A stretch of DNA of 64,000 nucleotides from Caccoplasma intestinavium. Lineage in GTDB: Bacteria > Bacteroidota > Bacteroidia > Bacteroidales > UBA11471. Of the stretch, positions 26,464-35,011 are shown piece after piece. The position numbers and the translations under genes are program-made. Location of the stretch: the NCBI GenBank assembly GCA_018715885.1, contig DVKT01000051.1, positions 1 through 64,000 on the forward strand, given 5' to 3'. The notes under the pieces were generated by a model. The model was not told where the DNA came from, ran no database searches, and saw only the letters and a list, made by a program, of their open reading frames with translations. Every line of letters begins with the position of its first letter. The first letter of the stretch is position 1.

Positions 26464-26583
26464 ACCGTCGTTTCGGTTCGAGAATGAATACTCTAAATAA
26501 TATACTATGTATATAAACGACATTTCTGCCGTTTCAGTATATTCGGAAAGTTTAAAATTTTACAAGGTTTCCGTTCCAAGACG

Positions 26584-26591
26584 CCCCCCCC
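26584..26591. repeat. Homopolymer C8 tract upstream of the TonB receptor
   Basis: Eight C (eight G on the receptor strand) followed by GGG, in the 138-bp gap between the exonuclease stop and the receptor start, about 120 bp before the receptor ATG. It could be a slippage site affecting transcription, or chance. Confidence 0.5.
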
Positions 26592-26601
26592 GGGAAGTTT
26601 T

Positions 26602-27105
26602 TCATATTTCATCGATTATCTGCAAAGCTATGGCAGCACATGCCTCGGCATCGGCCAGTGCATGATGATGGCCGGTCAAGTCGTACCCGCAACGAGCGGC
26701 AACAGTATGCAACTGATGATTGGGAAGCTCCTTGCCGAATTTACGACGCGAAGCCCGGCATGTACAAAAAAACAGATAGCCGGGATATGGCAACCGATAA
26801 TGCCGGTGTACCTCTTTCAGACACCCTTCGTCGAACGGGCTGTTGTGTGCCACCAACGGCAATCCCTCGATAAGCGGAGCTATTTCGCTCCAAACGTGAG
26901 GAAAATCATCGGCTTCATCGGTATCTACCGCCGTAAGCCCATGTATTTCGGTAGCCCACAGGGAATAATAATTCGGATACGGACGTATAAGCCGGTATAT
27001 TTTATCGACTACCGTCCCGTCCCGGACAATGACCACTCCTACGCTGCACACGCTGGTACGACGGCTGTTTGCCGTTTCAAAATCGATCGCTGCAAAATTT
27101 TTCAT
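26602..27105 (-). CDS. DEDDh 3'-5' exonuclease (DnaQ-like)
   Basis: A 167-residue exonuclease domain protein. ExoI is FAAIDFETAN (Asp/Glu metal ligands), ExoII LVAHNSPFDEG, and ExoIII HHALADAEACA (DEDDh type, His-x4-Asp). This is the size and motif set of a free-standing proofreading-like or RNase T/DnaQ-type nuclease; whether it acts on DNA or RNA is not determined. The start at 27105 overlaps the GH28 stop by 3 bp (ATGA). The open frame extends to 27336 without homology and is rejected. Confidence 0.9.
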   Translation of the reverse strand: MKNFAAIDFETANSRRTSVCSVGVVIVRDGTVVDKIYRLIRPYPNYYSLWATEIHGLTAVDTDEADDFPHVWSEIAPLIEGLPLVAHNSPFDEGCLKEVHRHYRLPYPGYLFFCTCRASRRKFGKELPNHQLHTVAARCGYDLTGHHHALADAEACAAIALQIIDEI

Positions 27106-28691
27106 CGTCCATCTGAAATTTCCGTATCGGAAAATCGGCAATCGATATACTCGGGCAAAACCGACAATTCGCCATCCAACCGTACCGCAGGTTTTCCACC
27201 GGGAAGGCAGAAAGAAACCCGGTCGAACCGGATACGGCGTGCATCGGTCAGCGCAAGGATCGAATCGGAACCATACACGATCATATCTCGAAATGTCATG
27301 CCGTCGACATCTTGCAGTGTCATCAACTGGTTGCAATAGGCATCGATCCTCTCGATCGTAACGTCGGAAACCGGCACTTCGGGAATACCTACGGCCTTAA
27401 CCAAACGATTGCACTGCTCCACGATAATATCCCGCGCCATAATATTTCTGTAAAATGGTGTAAGGGGTGTCATCTCCCGTGCCGGCAAACGCACAGCCAA
27501 ATCACCGACATAGGTGCGGCTACCGAGCATATCCCACACAAAAGGTTGTCCGCACGACGACATACGTACACGTTCGTAAAGGAGATTTTCCCCACCACCG
27601 CCTCTGTTACGGCGTGTTTTGAAGCGCAATCCCGTATCGGTACCGTCGAAAACACAATCGTGTACATATACGTTTCTTATCACACCGGCAGTCTCGCTAC
27701 CGCAGGTAATAGCACCATGCCCCTTTTGTGCCAAACAATAGCGAATGACAATATTTTCGGTGGGCCTATTTACCCGTAACCCGTCTTCGCAACGTCCGGC
27801 TTTCAATGTAAAGCAGTCATCACCACAACTCAACGTACAATATTCTATCAACACATTCCGAGATGATTCGATGTCGATGCCATCTCCGCGAGGAATCTTT
27901 TCGGAACGTACCGTGATACCCCGTATCACGACACCGTCGCAATAAACGGGTACGACATTCCAAAACGGCGTATTCTCGAATGTAACACCCTCGACATAGA
28001 CCTGCCGACAACGAATAGGCGAAAAGAACATGGGCAGGAACACTCCTCCGTCCTTCCTCCCATCGTAAACACGACTCTCTACCGGAGAAGAAGCATCGAT
28101 GAGATTTTCGATGACATTGCCGCGCATCTGACGTTTCTGTATCTCGCAATCCCGGGCAGGGCCTACCAATTTCCCTTTACCGGTAAGAGCGATATTTTCC
28201 TGTCCGTCGGCATATACCAAAGCGCCCAAAGAATAGACCTCCACGCCCTCCTGACGGGTAAAAACAGCGGGCTGATAATCGGCCACAACACCCGAAAAAT
28301 GCAGTTCGGCCCCCTCGGACAGGTGCAAATTCACATCACTTAAAAGGACAATGCGACCGGTCAACCAAATACCGGAAGGAACGATTACCATACCGCCGCC
28401 TCTCTCATGCACATCTCTTATCGCCCGATTTATAGCTTCTGTCACCTTTTCACCGGAGACGGCTCCGTAATCGGCGATAGAAACCGCAAAATCGGGAAAA
28501 ACACTCTTTTCCATATCGGGAAAATCAAACGGAGCCGACACCGGAGCTATCGTATCGGGTAAAACATGCGCACCCACTTCTCCTTTTTCGGGGACTGCCG
28601 CTTGCCAATGTACTGTCTCTCGACAAGCAGAAGACAATAACAATATAAGCGACAAAAAAATATACTCTTTCGGGGAAAAAGATTTTTTCAT
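27102..28691 (-). CDS. Glycoside hydrolase family 28 lipoprotein (polygalacturonase-like)
   Basis: A 529-residue exported enzyme with signal and lipobox (LSSAC). It has a right-handed parallel beta-helix GH28 pattern: GDGIDIESSRNV (in place of NTDG), CGDDCFTLKAG (catalytic Asp pair), KGHGAITCGSE and LRFKTRRNRGG (RIK region). An N-terminal ADYGAV start motif matches the pectate-lyase-3 family. It likely hydrolyses galacturonic acid links in pectin or a host glycan. It is co-transcribed with the exonuclease gene through an ATGA overlap; no SusCD pair is next to it. Confidence 0.9.
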   Translation of the reverse strand: MKKSFSPKEYIFLSLILLLSSACRETVHWQAAVPEKGEVGAHVLPDTIAPVSAPFDFPDMEKSVFPDFAVSIADYGAVSGEKVTEAINRAIRDVHERGGGMVIVPSGIWLTGRIVLLSDVNLHLSEGAELHFSGVVADYQPAVFTRQEGVEVYSLGALVYADGQENIALTGKGKLVGPARDCEIQKRQMRGNVIENLIDASSPVESRVYDGRKDGGVFLPMFFSPIRCRQVYVEGVTFENTPFWNVVPVYCDGVVIRGITVRSEKIPRGDGIDIESSRNVLIEYCTLSCGDDCFTLKAGRCEDGLRVNRPTENIVIRYCLAQKGHGAITCGSETAGVIRNVYVHDCVFDGTDTGLRFKTRRNRGGGGENLLYERVRMSSCGQPFVWDMLGSRTYVGDLAVRLPAREMTPLTPFYRNIMARDIIVEQCNRLVKAVGIPEVPVSDVTIERIDAYCNQLMTLQDVDGMTFRDMIVYGSDSILALTDARRIRFDRVSFCLPGGKPAVRLDGELSVLPEYIDCRFSDTEISDGR

Positions 28692-28710
28692 AATCTTTAT
28701 TTGAACGTTT

Positions 28711-28718
28711 CAAATATA
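28711..28718 (-). promoter_or_regulatory. Putative -7 box of the GH28-exonuclease pair
   Basis: Minus-strand TATATTTG, 20 bp before the GH28 ATG; a second TATTTG lies just upstream (28726-28721). Confidence 0.5.
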
Positions 28719-28762
28719 TGCAAATATTTTAAGAGGGCACTTCGATTTCGACCAATTATTGC

Positions 28763-28770
28763 TATTTTTG
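28763..28770 (+). promoter_or_regulatory. Putative -7 box of the nitroreductase operon
   Basis: TATTTTTG, 54 bp before the ATG at 28825; no clear -33. Confidence 0.5.
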
Positions 28771-28824
28771 TAAAGTTATTCCCGTATGGTATCATACCGG
28801 AACGGTTTCATAAACAATCACTAT

Positions 28825-29352
28825 ATGAAAGACTTTCACGAATTGCTACGATTGCGCCGAAGCACGCGCAAATTTACCGAACAAGAAATAGCTTCCGACG
28901 ACGTAAAAACCATCATGGAAGCCGCACTCATGGCTCCCTCATCGAAACGATCGCTATCTTGGGAATTTGTTCTGGTCGAAGATGCAGAAAAACTCGAACG
29001 GCTCTCGGTCTGCAAAGACAACGGCGCGAAACTGATAGCCGGTGCCAAACTTGCGGTCGTAGTCTTAGGCGACCCGATGAAAAGCGATGTATGGATAGAA
29101 GACGCTTCCATTGCCGCTACACTCATACAACTGCAAGCCGAAGAACTGGGACTGGGTAGCTGCTGGGTGCAGGTACGCGGCCGTTATGGTGAAAACGGCG
29201 AATCGGCCGAAGATTTCGTACGGGAACTATTGAACATTCCTCTGCCTATGCAAGTACTGGCCATTATCGCCTTAGGACACAAAGCCGAAACAAAAACGCC
29301 TTTCGATCCCGAAAAAGCTGCTTGGGAAAAAGTTCACATCGGCCAATGGTAA
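28825..29352 (+). CDS. Nitroreductase family protein
   Basis: A 175-residue FMN-dependent reductase. The N-terminal RRSTRKFTEQEI is the nitroreductase FMN-phosphate signature; MAPSSKRSLSWEFVLV and AEELGLGSCWVQVRGR complete the fold. The physiological substrate is unknown. It starts at 28825 (MKDFHELL) rather than the upstream ATG at 28786, which would put a basic, non-conserved tail before the conserved start. It overlaps DUF2520 by 7 bp, heading a four-gene plus-strand operon. Confidence 0.92.
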   Translation: MKDFHELLRLRRSTRKFTEQEIASDDVKTIMEAALMAPSSKRSLSWEFVLVEDAEKLERLSVCKDNGAKLIAGAKLAVVVLGDPMKSDVWIEDASIAATLIQLQAEELGLGSCWVQVRGRYGENGESAEDFVRELLNIPLPMQVLAIIALGHKAETKTPFDPEKAAWEKVHIGQW

Positions 29353-30158
29353 AAGAGACAAAACAACGTATCGTTTTTATCGGGGCCGGCAATTTGGCGA
29401 CCCATCTGTCTATGGCTTTGCAACAAGCCGGATACGACGTCGCGCAAGTTTACAGCCGCACCGAAGATTCGGCTCAACGACTTGCCGGGAAATTGAAGTG
29501 CGGCATGACTACCCGCATAGAGGAATTGTACAATGACGCCGACATATACATATTCTCGGTGAGCGACTCGGCCCTCGAAAAGCTCATAGATAAAGTTCCG
29601 AGATGCGAAGAGGCTCTTTACCTGCACACGGCCGGTAGCATACCGATGTCGGTATTTTCGGGAAAATGCCGACGGTACGGAGTTCTCTATCCATTACAAA
29701 CATTCAGCAAAAACAGAGACGTACAATTCGACGAAATACCTATTTTCATCGAAGGTTCATCTCCTGAAACAACAGCCACACTGCAAAAAATCGGGAGAGA
29801 GATATCGGGACAAGTTCTTGAAGCGACTTCGGAACAACGCAGACATCTACATTTGGCTGCCGTATTTGCCTGCAACTTCACCAACCATCTCTACGCCATC
29901 GCCGCCGAACTGCTCGAAAAACAACATCTGCCTTTCGATACACTCCGCCCGCTCATACGCGAAACGGCGGCAAAAATAGAATCTCTTACGCCTATCGATG
30001 CGCAAACAGGCCCGGCTATACGATACGACCGTAACGTCATGCAAAGACATATCGACCTTCTCGACGATAACGACGAAAAAGAAATATATCGGCTGTTAAG
30101 CAGGCATATACACGCATTTGCCGACACACCACCTACACAATCTACCACTCATGAGTAA
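29346..30158 (+). CDS. DUF2520 / Rossmann-like domain protein
   Basis: A 270-residue protein with an N-terminal NAD(P)-binding fold (IVFIGAGNLATHLSMAL) similar to F420/NADP-oxidoreductases and pyrroline-5-carboxylate reductase, and a C-terminal DUF2520 helical domain (HLHLAAVFACNFTNHLYAIA). A helix with RETAAKIESLTPIDAQTGPA is characteristic of the family. The biochemical role is not known. It overlaps genes on both sides (7 and 8 bp), consistent with tight translational coupling in the nitroreductase-DUF2520-KdsC-Maf operon. Confidence 0.92.
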   Translation: MVKETKQRIVFIGAGNLATHLSMALQQAGYDVAQVYSRTEDSAQRLAGKLKCGMTTRIEELYNDADIYIFSVSDSALEKLIDKVPRCEEALYLHTAGSIPMSVFSGKCRRYGVLYPLQTFSKNRDVQFDEIPIFIEGSSPETTATLQKIGREISGQVLEATSEQRRHLHLAAVFACNFTNHLYAIAAELLEKQHLPFDTLRPLIRETAAKIESLTPIDAQTGPAIRYDRNVMQRHIDLLDDNDEKEIYRLLSRHIHAFADTPPTQSTTHE

Positions 30159-30672
30159 AATAGATTACGATCTCACCCGTATAAAGGGATTTGCTTTCGA
30201 CGTCGACGGAGTACTGTCGGCAGAAACTATACCCTTGCACCCCAACGGAGAACCGTGCCGTACGGTAAACATCAAAGACGGGTATGCCATACAACTCGCC
30301 ATACGCAAAGGTTTTAAAATCGCCATCATTACCGGCGGCCGTACCGAGTCGGTTCGTAAACGATTCGAAGGCCTCGGAGTACAGCACATCTTTATGGGTG
30401 CAAGCATCAAAACCCAATCGTTTGAAAAGTGGACGCAAGAAACCGGATTGAAACGGGAAGAAATCCTATACATGGGCGACGACATTCCCGACTATGAGGT
30501 CATGCAATTGGTCGGGCTTCCCTGCTGCCCGGCCGATGCCGTACCCGAAATAAAATCGGTCGCCACTTACATTTCTCCCCATAAGGGAGGTTACGGCTGC
30601 GGCCGCGATGTGATAGAACAAGTCATGAAAGCCCAGAGAAAGTGGTTCGGCGAAGAAGCTTTCGGCTGGTAA
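30151..30672 (+). CDS. KdsC-like HAD phosphatase (3-deoxy-D-manno-octulosonate 8-phosphate phosphatase)
   Basis: A 173-residue HAD enzyme with catalytic FDVDGVLS (two Asp), VNIKDGYAIQLA, TGGRTESVRKR and MGDDIPDYEVM, matching KdsC, which makes KDO for lipid A core. A related sialic-acid phosphatase cannot be excluded. The ATG at 30151 overlaps the DUF2520 stop by 8 bp. The following Maf gene starts 12 bp later. Confidence 0.88.
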   Translation: MSKIDYDLTRIKGFAFDVDGVLSAETIPLHPNGEPCRTVNIKDGYAIQLAIRKGFKIAIITGGRTESVRKRFEGLGVQHIFMGASIKTQSFEKWTQETGLKREEILYMGDDIPDYEVMQLVGLPCCPADAVPEIKSVATYISPHKGGYGCGRDVIEQVMKAQRKWFGEEAFGW

Positions 30673-30684
30673 AAACCAACAGAC

Positions 30685-31263
30685 ATGGATTTTTTGAAAA
30701 ACTACGACATTGTACTGGCTAGTAATTCTCCCCGCCGGAAAGAGTTATTGGCGGGACTGGATATTTCTTATCGGGTAAGTGTACTGCCCGATATAGACGA
30801 GAGTTACCCCGAAACTCTGCAAGGAGAGGAAATTCCGCTCTATATTGCCAAGAAAAAGGCCGAGGCATATAAAAAACAGTTAACCGACCGCACCCTACTC
30901 ATCACAGCCGACACTATTGTATGGCTCGACGGTCGCGTGTATGGAAAACCTCTCGACAAAACCGACGCACGAGCCATGTTACATGCCCTCTCGGGAAAAA
31001 CGCATACGGTGATAACCGGCGTCAGTATCACCACCATCGACAAAGAGGTCTCTTTTGCGACATCTACCGAAGTTTCGTTTGCATTGCTTACCGAGGAAGA
31101 AATCGATTATTATGTCGAAAAATATTCACCGCTCGACAAGGCCGGAGCTTACGGCATACAAGAATGGATAGGGTATGTAGGGGTTACCGGCCTACGCGGC
31201 TCGTACTACAATGTCATGGGGTTGCCCATACAAAGGCTCTATCAGGAATTGAAAAAATTCTGA
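30685..31263 (+). CDS. Maf family nucleotide pyrophosphatase
   Basis: A 192-residue protein with LASNSPRRKELL, ADTIVWLDGRVYGKP, MLHALSGKTHTVITG and DKAGAYGIQEW, the signature pieces of Maf/YhdE. The family hydrolyses dTTP/UTP or modified nucleotides (Maf is also called septum formation inhibitor). It is the last gene of the nitroreductase operon and is convergent with the next minus-strand gene 18 bp away. Confidence 0.94.
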   Translation: MDFLKNYDIVLASNSPRRKELLAGLDISYRVSVLPDIDESYPETLQGEEIPLYIAKKKAEAYKKQLTDRTLLITADTIVWLDGRVYGKPLDKTDARAMLHALSGKTHTVITGVSITTIDKEVSFATSTEVSFALLTEEEIDYYVEKYSPLDKAGAYGIQEWIGYVGVTGLRGSYYNVMGLPIQRLYQELKKF

Positions 31264-31281
31264 CGGAACGGTTTTCCACTG

Positions 31282-32463
31282 CTATACAGAATATATCTCG
31301 ACAGAAGCCCTATAATGCGTATCGGGCAGAATCGGATTCAGAGCCAGATAACCGCTCTTTATTTTTTGCTGGTCGATACGAAGGGGATTTTCAAATTGCC
31401 GGCGACAATGATCGTCCATAAGTTGCTCCGCGTCGGAAAAATACTCCACGCGATAAACACCATTGCTTCCCTCCGCCACGTAACGATCATAAAACATACG
31501 GGATACCATACCCATATTCATACGCAGATTTATCTCCACGCACGGGTGCAAAGCAAATGCGCCGGAGCGACGGTATATCATCATATCAACCCCGAAATAT
31601 CCCTGATATAACGAAACTATATAGCGAGTGAAAAATCGCTCCAAACACTCGCGTACCCGATACAAATCATCGACAGGGAGATAGGAAGATACATGTTTCT
31701 CGATTTCATCGTCAGATAATAAACAATTCCCTTTATATGCTCCGCGCTCATCGGTCGAAAACCAAGAGTAGCCCGAAAAAACGACCCGATTGCCATCTGA
31801 AAGGAATTCCATCGCCATATCGGCCTCTTTCTCGAAATATGGTTCACAAACGACCTCTCCCTGACGGCGGAGCACCCCTTGTACCCATCGGCCTACCGCC
31901 AGATCATACGTTCCATAAGTCCGGCACAAGCCTTTCCCACTGCCCGACCACGGCGCTTTGAGCATAGCCCTAAGATGAGTTGTAACAAAATCATGCACTC
32001 GTCCCTCGTCCCGAAACGAAACAGGAATCTCGTAGGGAACATCTACTCCTTCGCTCTTCAAAAAGGAAAGGACTTCTCGGGTGCGTATGCGATGCGCCCA
32101 CACACGTTGTAAATCCAGTAATTCTGCACGTGGAAGTAATTCGGCATCAGCTCCGTGTCGGAGAAAGCGGTGGACAATTTCGGGACTCCACCCCCACGGC
32201 CGGTAAGCCGAAACATCATCGGGCAACGAGGCAATGGAACAAACACGACATTTTTTTCCCAACGATTCCAAGACAGGTATCAACGAATCGCCATAACCGA
32301 GAGATGGCAAACAGATAATATTCTCTCCTTCAGTGGCATACCATAGCGGCAAAGTAGATAAATCCCGGGCTATCGTTCGTGCCAACGGCGGCGGCGTATA
32401 ATTTTTTCCACCATTAGCCAACGCCAAATCATTCTCGGGATTGAAAAGATAGAGAACCGACAT
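31282..32463 (-). CDS. ATP-grasp-like conserved Bacteroidales protein
   Basis: A 393-residue protein beginning MSVLYLFNPENDLALANG. The middle contains MLKAPWSGSGKGLCRT and the C-terminal part has CVEINLRMNMGMVSRM, which resemble the glycine-loop and C-terminal metal-binding (E-x-N-x-R) parts of ATP-grasp enzymes. The ligand is unknown. It is translationally coupled to the tandem-motif protein gene upstream through a shared TGATG, so the two are probably partners. The internal ATG at 32463 is chosen because of this overlap; the frame continues further. Confidence 0.7.
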   Translation of the reverse strand: MSVLYLFNPENDLALANGGKNYTPPPLARTIARDLSTLPLWYATEGENIICLPSLGYGDSLIPVLESLGKKCRVCSIASLPDDVSAYRPWGWSPEIVHRFLRHGADAELLPRAELLDLQRVWAHRIRTREVLSFLKSEGVDVPYEIPVSFRDEGRVHDFVTTHLRAMLKAPWSGSGKGLCRTYGTYDLAVGRWVQGVLRRQGEVVCEPYFEKEADMAMEFLSDGNRVVFSGYSWFSTDERGAYKGNCLLSDDEIEKHVSSYLPVDDLYRVRECLERFFTRYIVSLYQGYFGVDMMIYRRSGAFALHPCVEINLRMNMGMVSRMFYDRYVAEGSNGVYRVEYFSDAEQLMDDHCRRQFENPLRIDQQKIKSGYLALNPILPDTHYRASVEIYSV

Positions 32464-33284
32464 CAACCAAGAGAAAATATAACATGCCAGAAAGAGAGGG
32501 GCAGAGCGATATTGGGAACATCTACGGCATCGCAAAACAACGGAGCTATATCTCTATCGGTAAAACCGGCAATGCCACAACCGATACGCGTTACCAAAAA
32601 GCGATACTCGGTATGGGTACGGGCAAAAGAGATAAATTCATCGACATACGGTTTTATCATCTCCACACTCGCCCGCATGGTAGGTATGGCATAGGTCTTC
32701 CCGGTAAGTCCGCGGCCTATGCCCCATTCGGCCCCGAACCTTTTATTTGCGATAAATGCGGCTCCTCCGTAATGTCTTCCCGACAAATTACTACCGAAAA
32801 CGAAAATTTCATTCTCTTCCAACGTCTCGATATGATCGGCAGCAATACGGTCCGGCGGTATATGCGGCACATATAAACCCTTACGTTGCAAAACTTCCCA
32901 AAACGAAGCCGGTAAAGTAACATGCTCCATTCCGACAGCAACGGCAAACAATGGAGCGATATCTTCATCGGTAAAACCGGCGATACCGCAACCGATACGG
33001 GTTACAAAAAAACGGTACTCGGTATGGGAACGAGCAAAAGACAAAAATGCCTCGATATGCGGTTTTACCATGTCTATACCCGCCCGTACCACAGGAATGG
33101 CATAAGTCGACCCTTTCAAACCCTCTGAAACACCTCCCGCTTCGAATTTATCATAGGCAACTCGGGCGGCATCTCCGAAATGGACACCCATAAGACTGGA
33201 ACCGAAGACGAATATTTCTCTTTCTCCGAGCCGTTCTATTTTCTCAGGTGTTACGCGACTTGCAGGAACTGTGTTTATCGACAT
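32463..33284 (-). CDS. Tandem-duplicated FGSNL-motif (A1S_2505-like/macro-related) protein
   Basis: A 273-residue protein made of two clearly duplicated about 125-residue units. Each has EIFVFGS(S/N)L near its start (about 24 and 160), TYAIP, a FLVTRIGCGIAGFTD(E/D)-type block (RIGCGIAGFTDEDIAPLF and RIGCGIAGFTDRDIAPLF) and a closing LP-SFW. The single-unit form resembles an A1S_2505/macrodomain-related family found in phages and bacteria; I am not certain of the family name. A tandem arrangement with both cores conserved suggests two active sites or a pseudo-dimer. It is coupled to the ATP-grasp-like gene. Confidence 0.78.
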   Translation of the reverse strand: MSINTVPASRVTPEKIERLGEREIFVFGSSLMGVHFGDAARVAYDKFEAGGVSEGLKGSTYAIPVVRAGIDMVKPHIEAFLSFARSHTEYRFFVTRIGCGIAGFTDEDIAPLFAVAVGMEHVTLPASFWEVLQRKGLYVPHIPPDRIAADHIETLEENEIFVFGSNLSGRHYGGAAFIANKRFGAEWGIGRGLTGKTYAIPTMRASVEMIKPYVDEFISFARTHTEYRFLVTRIGCGIAGFTDRDIAPLFCDAVDVPNIALPLSFWHVIFSLG

Positions 33285-33337
33285 AATTTTTTCAAGAAGA
33301 AGAAAGCGAGTGAAACACCCGCCTTCTTCATTTAATT

Positions 33338-34477
33338 TTATACATTACCACTGGCCGGAATAACCAATAATGGCGTATCGGAATGGAATATCATCTTATG
33401 TGCCAATCCCGGATTGAAAAGCCGGGCGAAAACATTACGCCGTCGTGTGGTCATGGCCAAAAGGTCGACTTTTTCTTTTTCAACGAAAGATTCGAGTTCG
33501 TCGAGCAAATCGTCTTCTTTCTTTATCAAAGAACAAGAGACCTCATAACCCGCATAATGTTTTTCGAGATAATCTTTCATTCCGGACAACCGGACATCGT
33601 CCCACACATCTTTCTGCGACTGGATATGTACAAAATGCACACTGAAACGGAACGCGGCAAAAAGACGCATAAAGGTATCTACCGCCAACAAATCCTGCTG
33701 GTCGAAATTGGTGAAAAAGGCTATGCTTTTTACGTTTTCAAATCCCACGAACGGCACATTTTCGGGAATTGCCAAAACCGGTACGCATGCCGATTCAAAA
33801 ACTTCGGCCGTAACGCTCCCTATCAGATCGCTCTCTTTACGACCTTTCCCCCGAGTACCCATAACGATAAGCAATGGTCGATTGATCTTGGCATACCGGT
33901 AAATTTCGTCTTCGGGAATACCGTCTTTCCATACCGGCTCTACCTCCACATCGGGCAGACGCCCCAACTTCACTTCTTTATTAAGGGCTTCGAGCAATTT
34001 CTTCATATCCTGCTCGGCCTGACGACGTATCTCCTTATACATTTCCATATCGTTGTCATTGACAGCTTCGATGGAAAATACACTCGTCGCCGAGAGCATA
34101 CTCATGAAATCAGGTATCAGATAAGTATGCAACAAAACAACTTTCGCTTTAAGCGAACCGGCCACCGTAAACGCCGTGCGGCAGGCCTTTATAGAATAAT
34201 CGGAGAAATCGACAGGAACCAATATCTGATTCTCTCGATTCTCCGATGTCTTGTTCTGCAACAAATCTTCAAAAACAGGGCTGTTTTCAAGTATTTTAAG
34301 GGCAAGCGGCAGATCGTTTTCCCGAATACGAATCCGTACCCCCGATGATACAACCGGCTGTATCAGATTGACATTCTGTATGGCGACAGGAATACCCTCA
34401 TTCTCCAATATACCTTTGATGATCTGAGCTTTCTCGTAGGTATATATCGCTACTGTTATTAATCTGTCTTCACTCAT
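33338..34477 (-). CDS. DUF2007-UspA-UspA fusion (universal stress protein)
   Basis: A 379-residue cytoplasmic protein. The N-terminal about 70 residues (ITVAIYTYEKAQIIKGILENEGI region) look like a DUF2007-type signal-transducing domain. Two UspA domains follow: the first (about 88-235) has LVPVDFSDYSIKA and the nucleotide-binding loop VMGTRGKGRKESDLIGSV; the second (about 242-379) is degenerate at that loop (AMTTRRRNVFARLF). The start at 34477 follows from MSEDRLITV. It probably senses or responds to stress; no partner gene is evident. Confidence 0.85.
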   Translation of the reverse strand: MSEDRLITVAIYTYEKAQIIKGILENEGIPVAIQNVNLIQPVVSSGVRIRIRENDLPLALKILENSPVFEDLLQNKTSENRENQILVPVDFSDYSIKACRTAFTVAGSLKAKVVLLHTYLIPDFMSMLSATSVFSIEAVNDNDMEMYKEIRRQAEQDMKKLLEALNKEVKLGRLPDVEVEPVWKDGIPEDEIYRYAKINRPLLIVMGTRGKGRKESDLIGSVTAEVFESACVPVLAIPENVPFVGFENVKSIAFFTNFDQQDLLAVDTFMRLFAAFRFSVHFVHIQSQKDVWDDVRLSGMKDYLEKHYAGYEVSCSLIKKEDDLLDELESFVEKEKVDLLAMTTRRRNVFARLFNPGLAHKMIFHSDTPLLVIPASGNV

Positions 34478-34578
34478 AATTGTAAGGATTTTAATATTAA
34501 ACCTTTACCGTACAAACAGAAACAAACAGGGGTATATTTCTGTTCAAAATAGAATACGGAAACGATTCCGCCGAATAT

Positions 34579-34833
34579 TTATGCATTCTCTTCTTCCAGA
34601 ATTTTCATGGCCATATCGTAGATTGTCGTATTATCGAGAACTACAATACCTCCGTCGGGCCCGGGTTCGATATGCAAGCCGCAATTCTTACCGAACTCAT
34701 AGTTATTGCCGCCGAAATAATTACGCACGGTCTGAACGGTTACATTCAATTCATCGGCGATTCTGTGAATGGAGCCGTCGGGTAAACTATCTTTGATACG
34801 ACGAAGTTCATTAAAAGTGATTGTCTTTGTCAT
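34579..34833 (-). CDS. Small HTH-type conserved protein
   Basis: An 84-residue protein with a probable helix-turn-helix (RIADELNVTVQTVRNYF, residues about 24-40), then a Gly/Pro-rich turn (HIEPGPDGGIVVLDNTTIYDMAM). It resembles small Bacteroidales DNA-binding proteins of unknown role. It stands alone between UspA and PAP2 on the same strand. Confidence 0.72.
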   Translation of the reverse strand: MTKTITFNELRRIKDSLPDGSIHRIADELNVTVQTVRNYFGGNNYEFGKNCGLHIEPGPDGGIVVLDNTTIYDMAMKILEEENA

Positions 34834-35011
34834 GGCTATAAAATTTAAGGGGTTAAACTCTTCTTATTTGTTTCTGGCAATAAATATAATTTTAATATTC
34901 GGGAAAAGCAAATAAATCGGAGTTTTTTTACGTCTAAATTAATGATCGGCTTTATAAGTATTTATCTTATATATGATTAAGCAAACCATATACAATCTGT
35001 GCACTTAAAGA

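Noticed and set aside
27106..27336. Extension of the exonuclease gene
   Set aside because: Lies inside GH28 coding sequence; ExoI motif starts right after the ATG at 27105.
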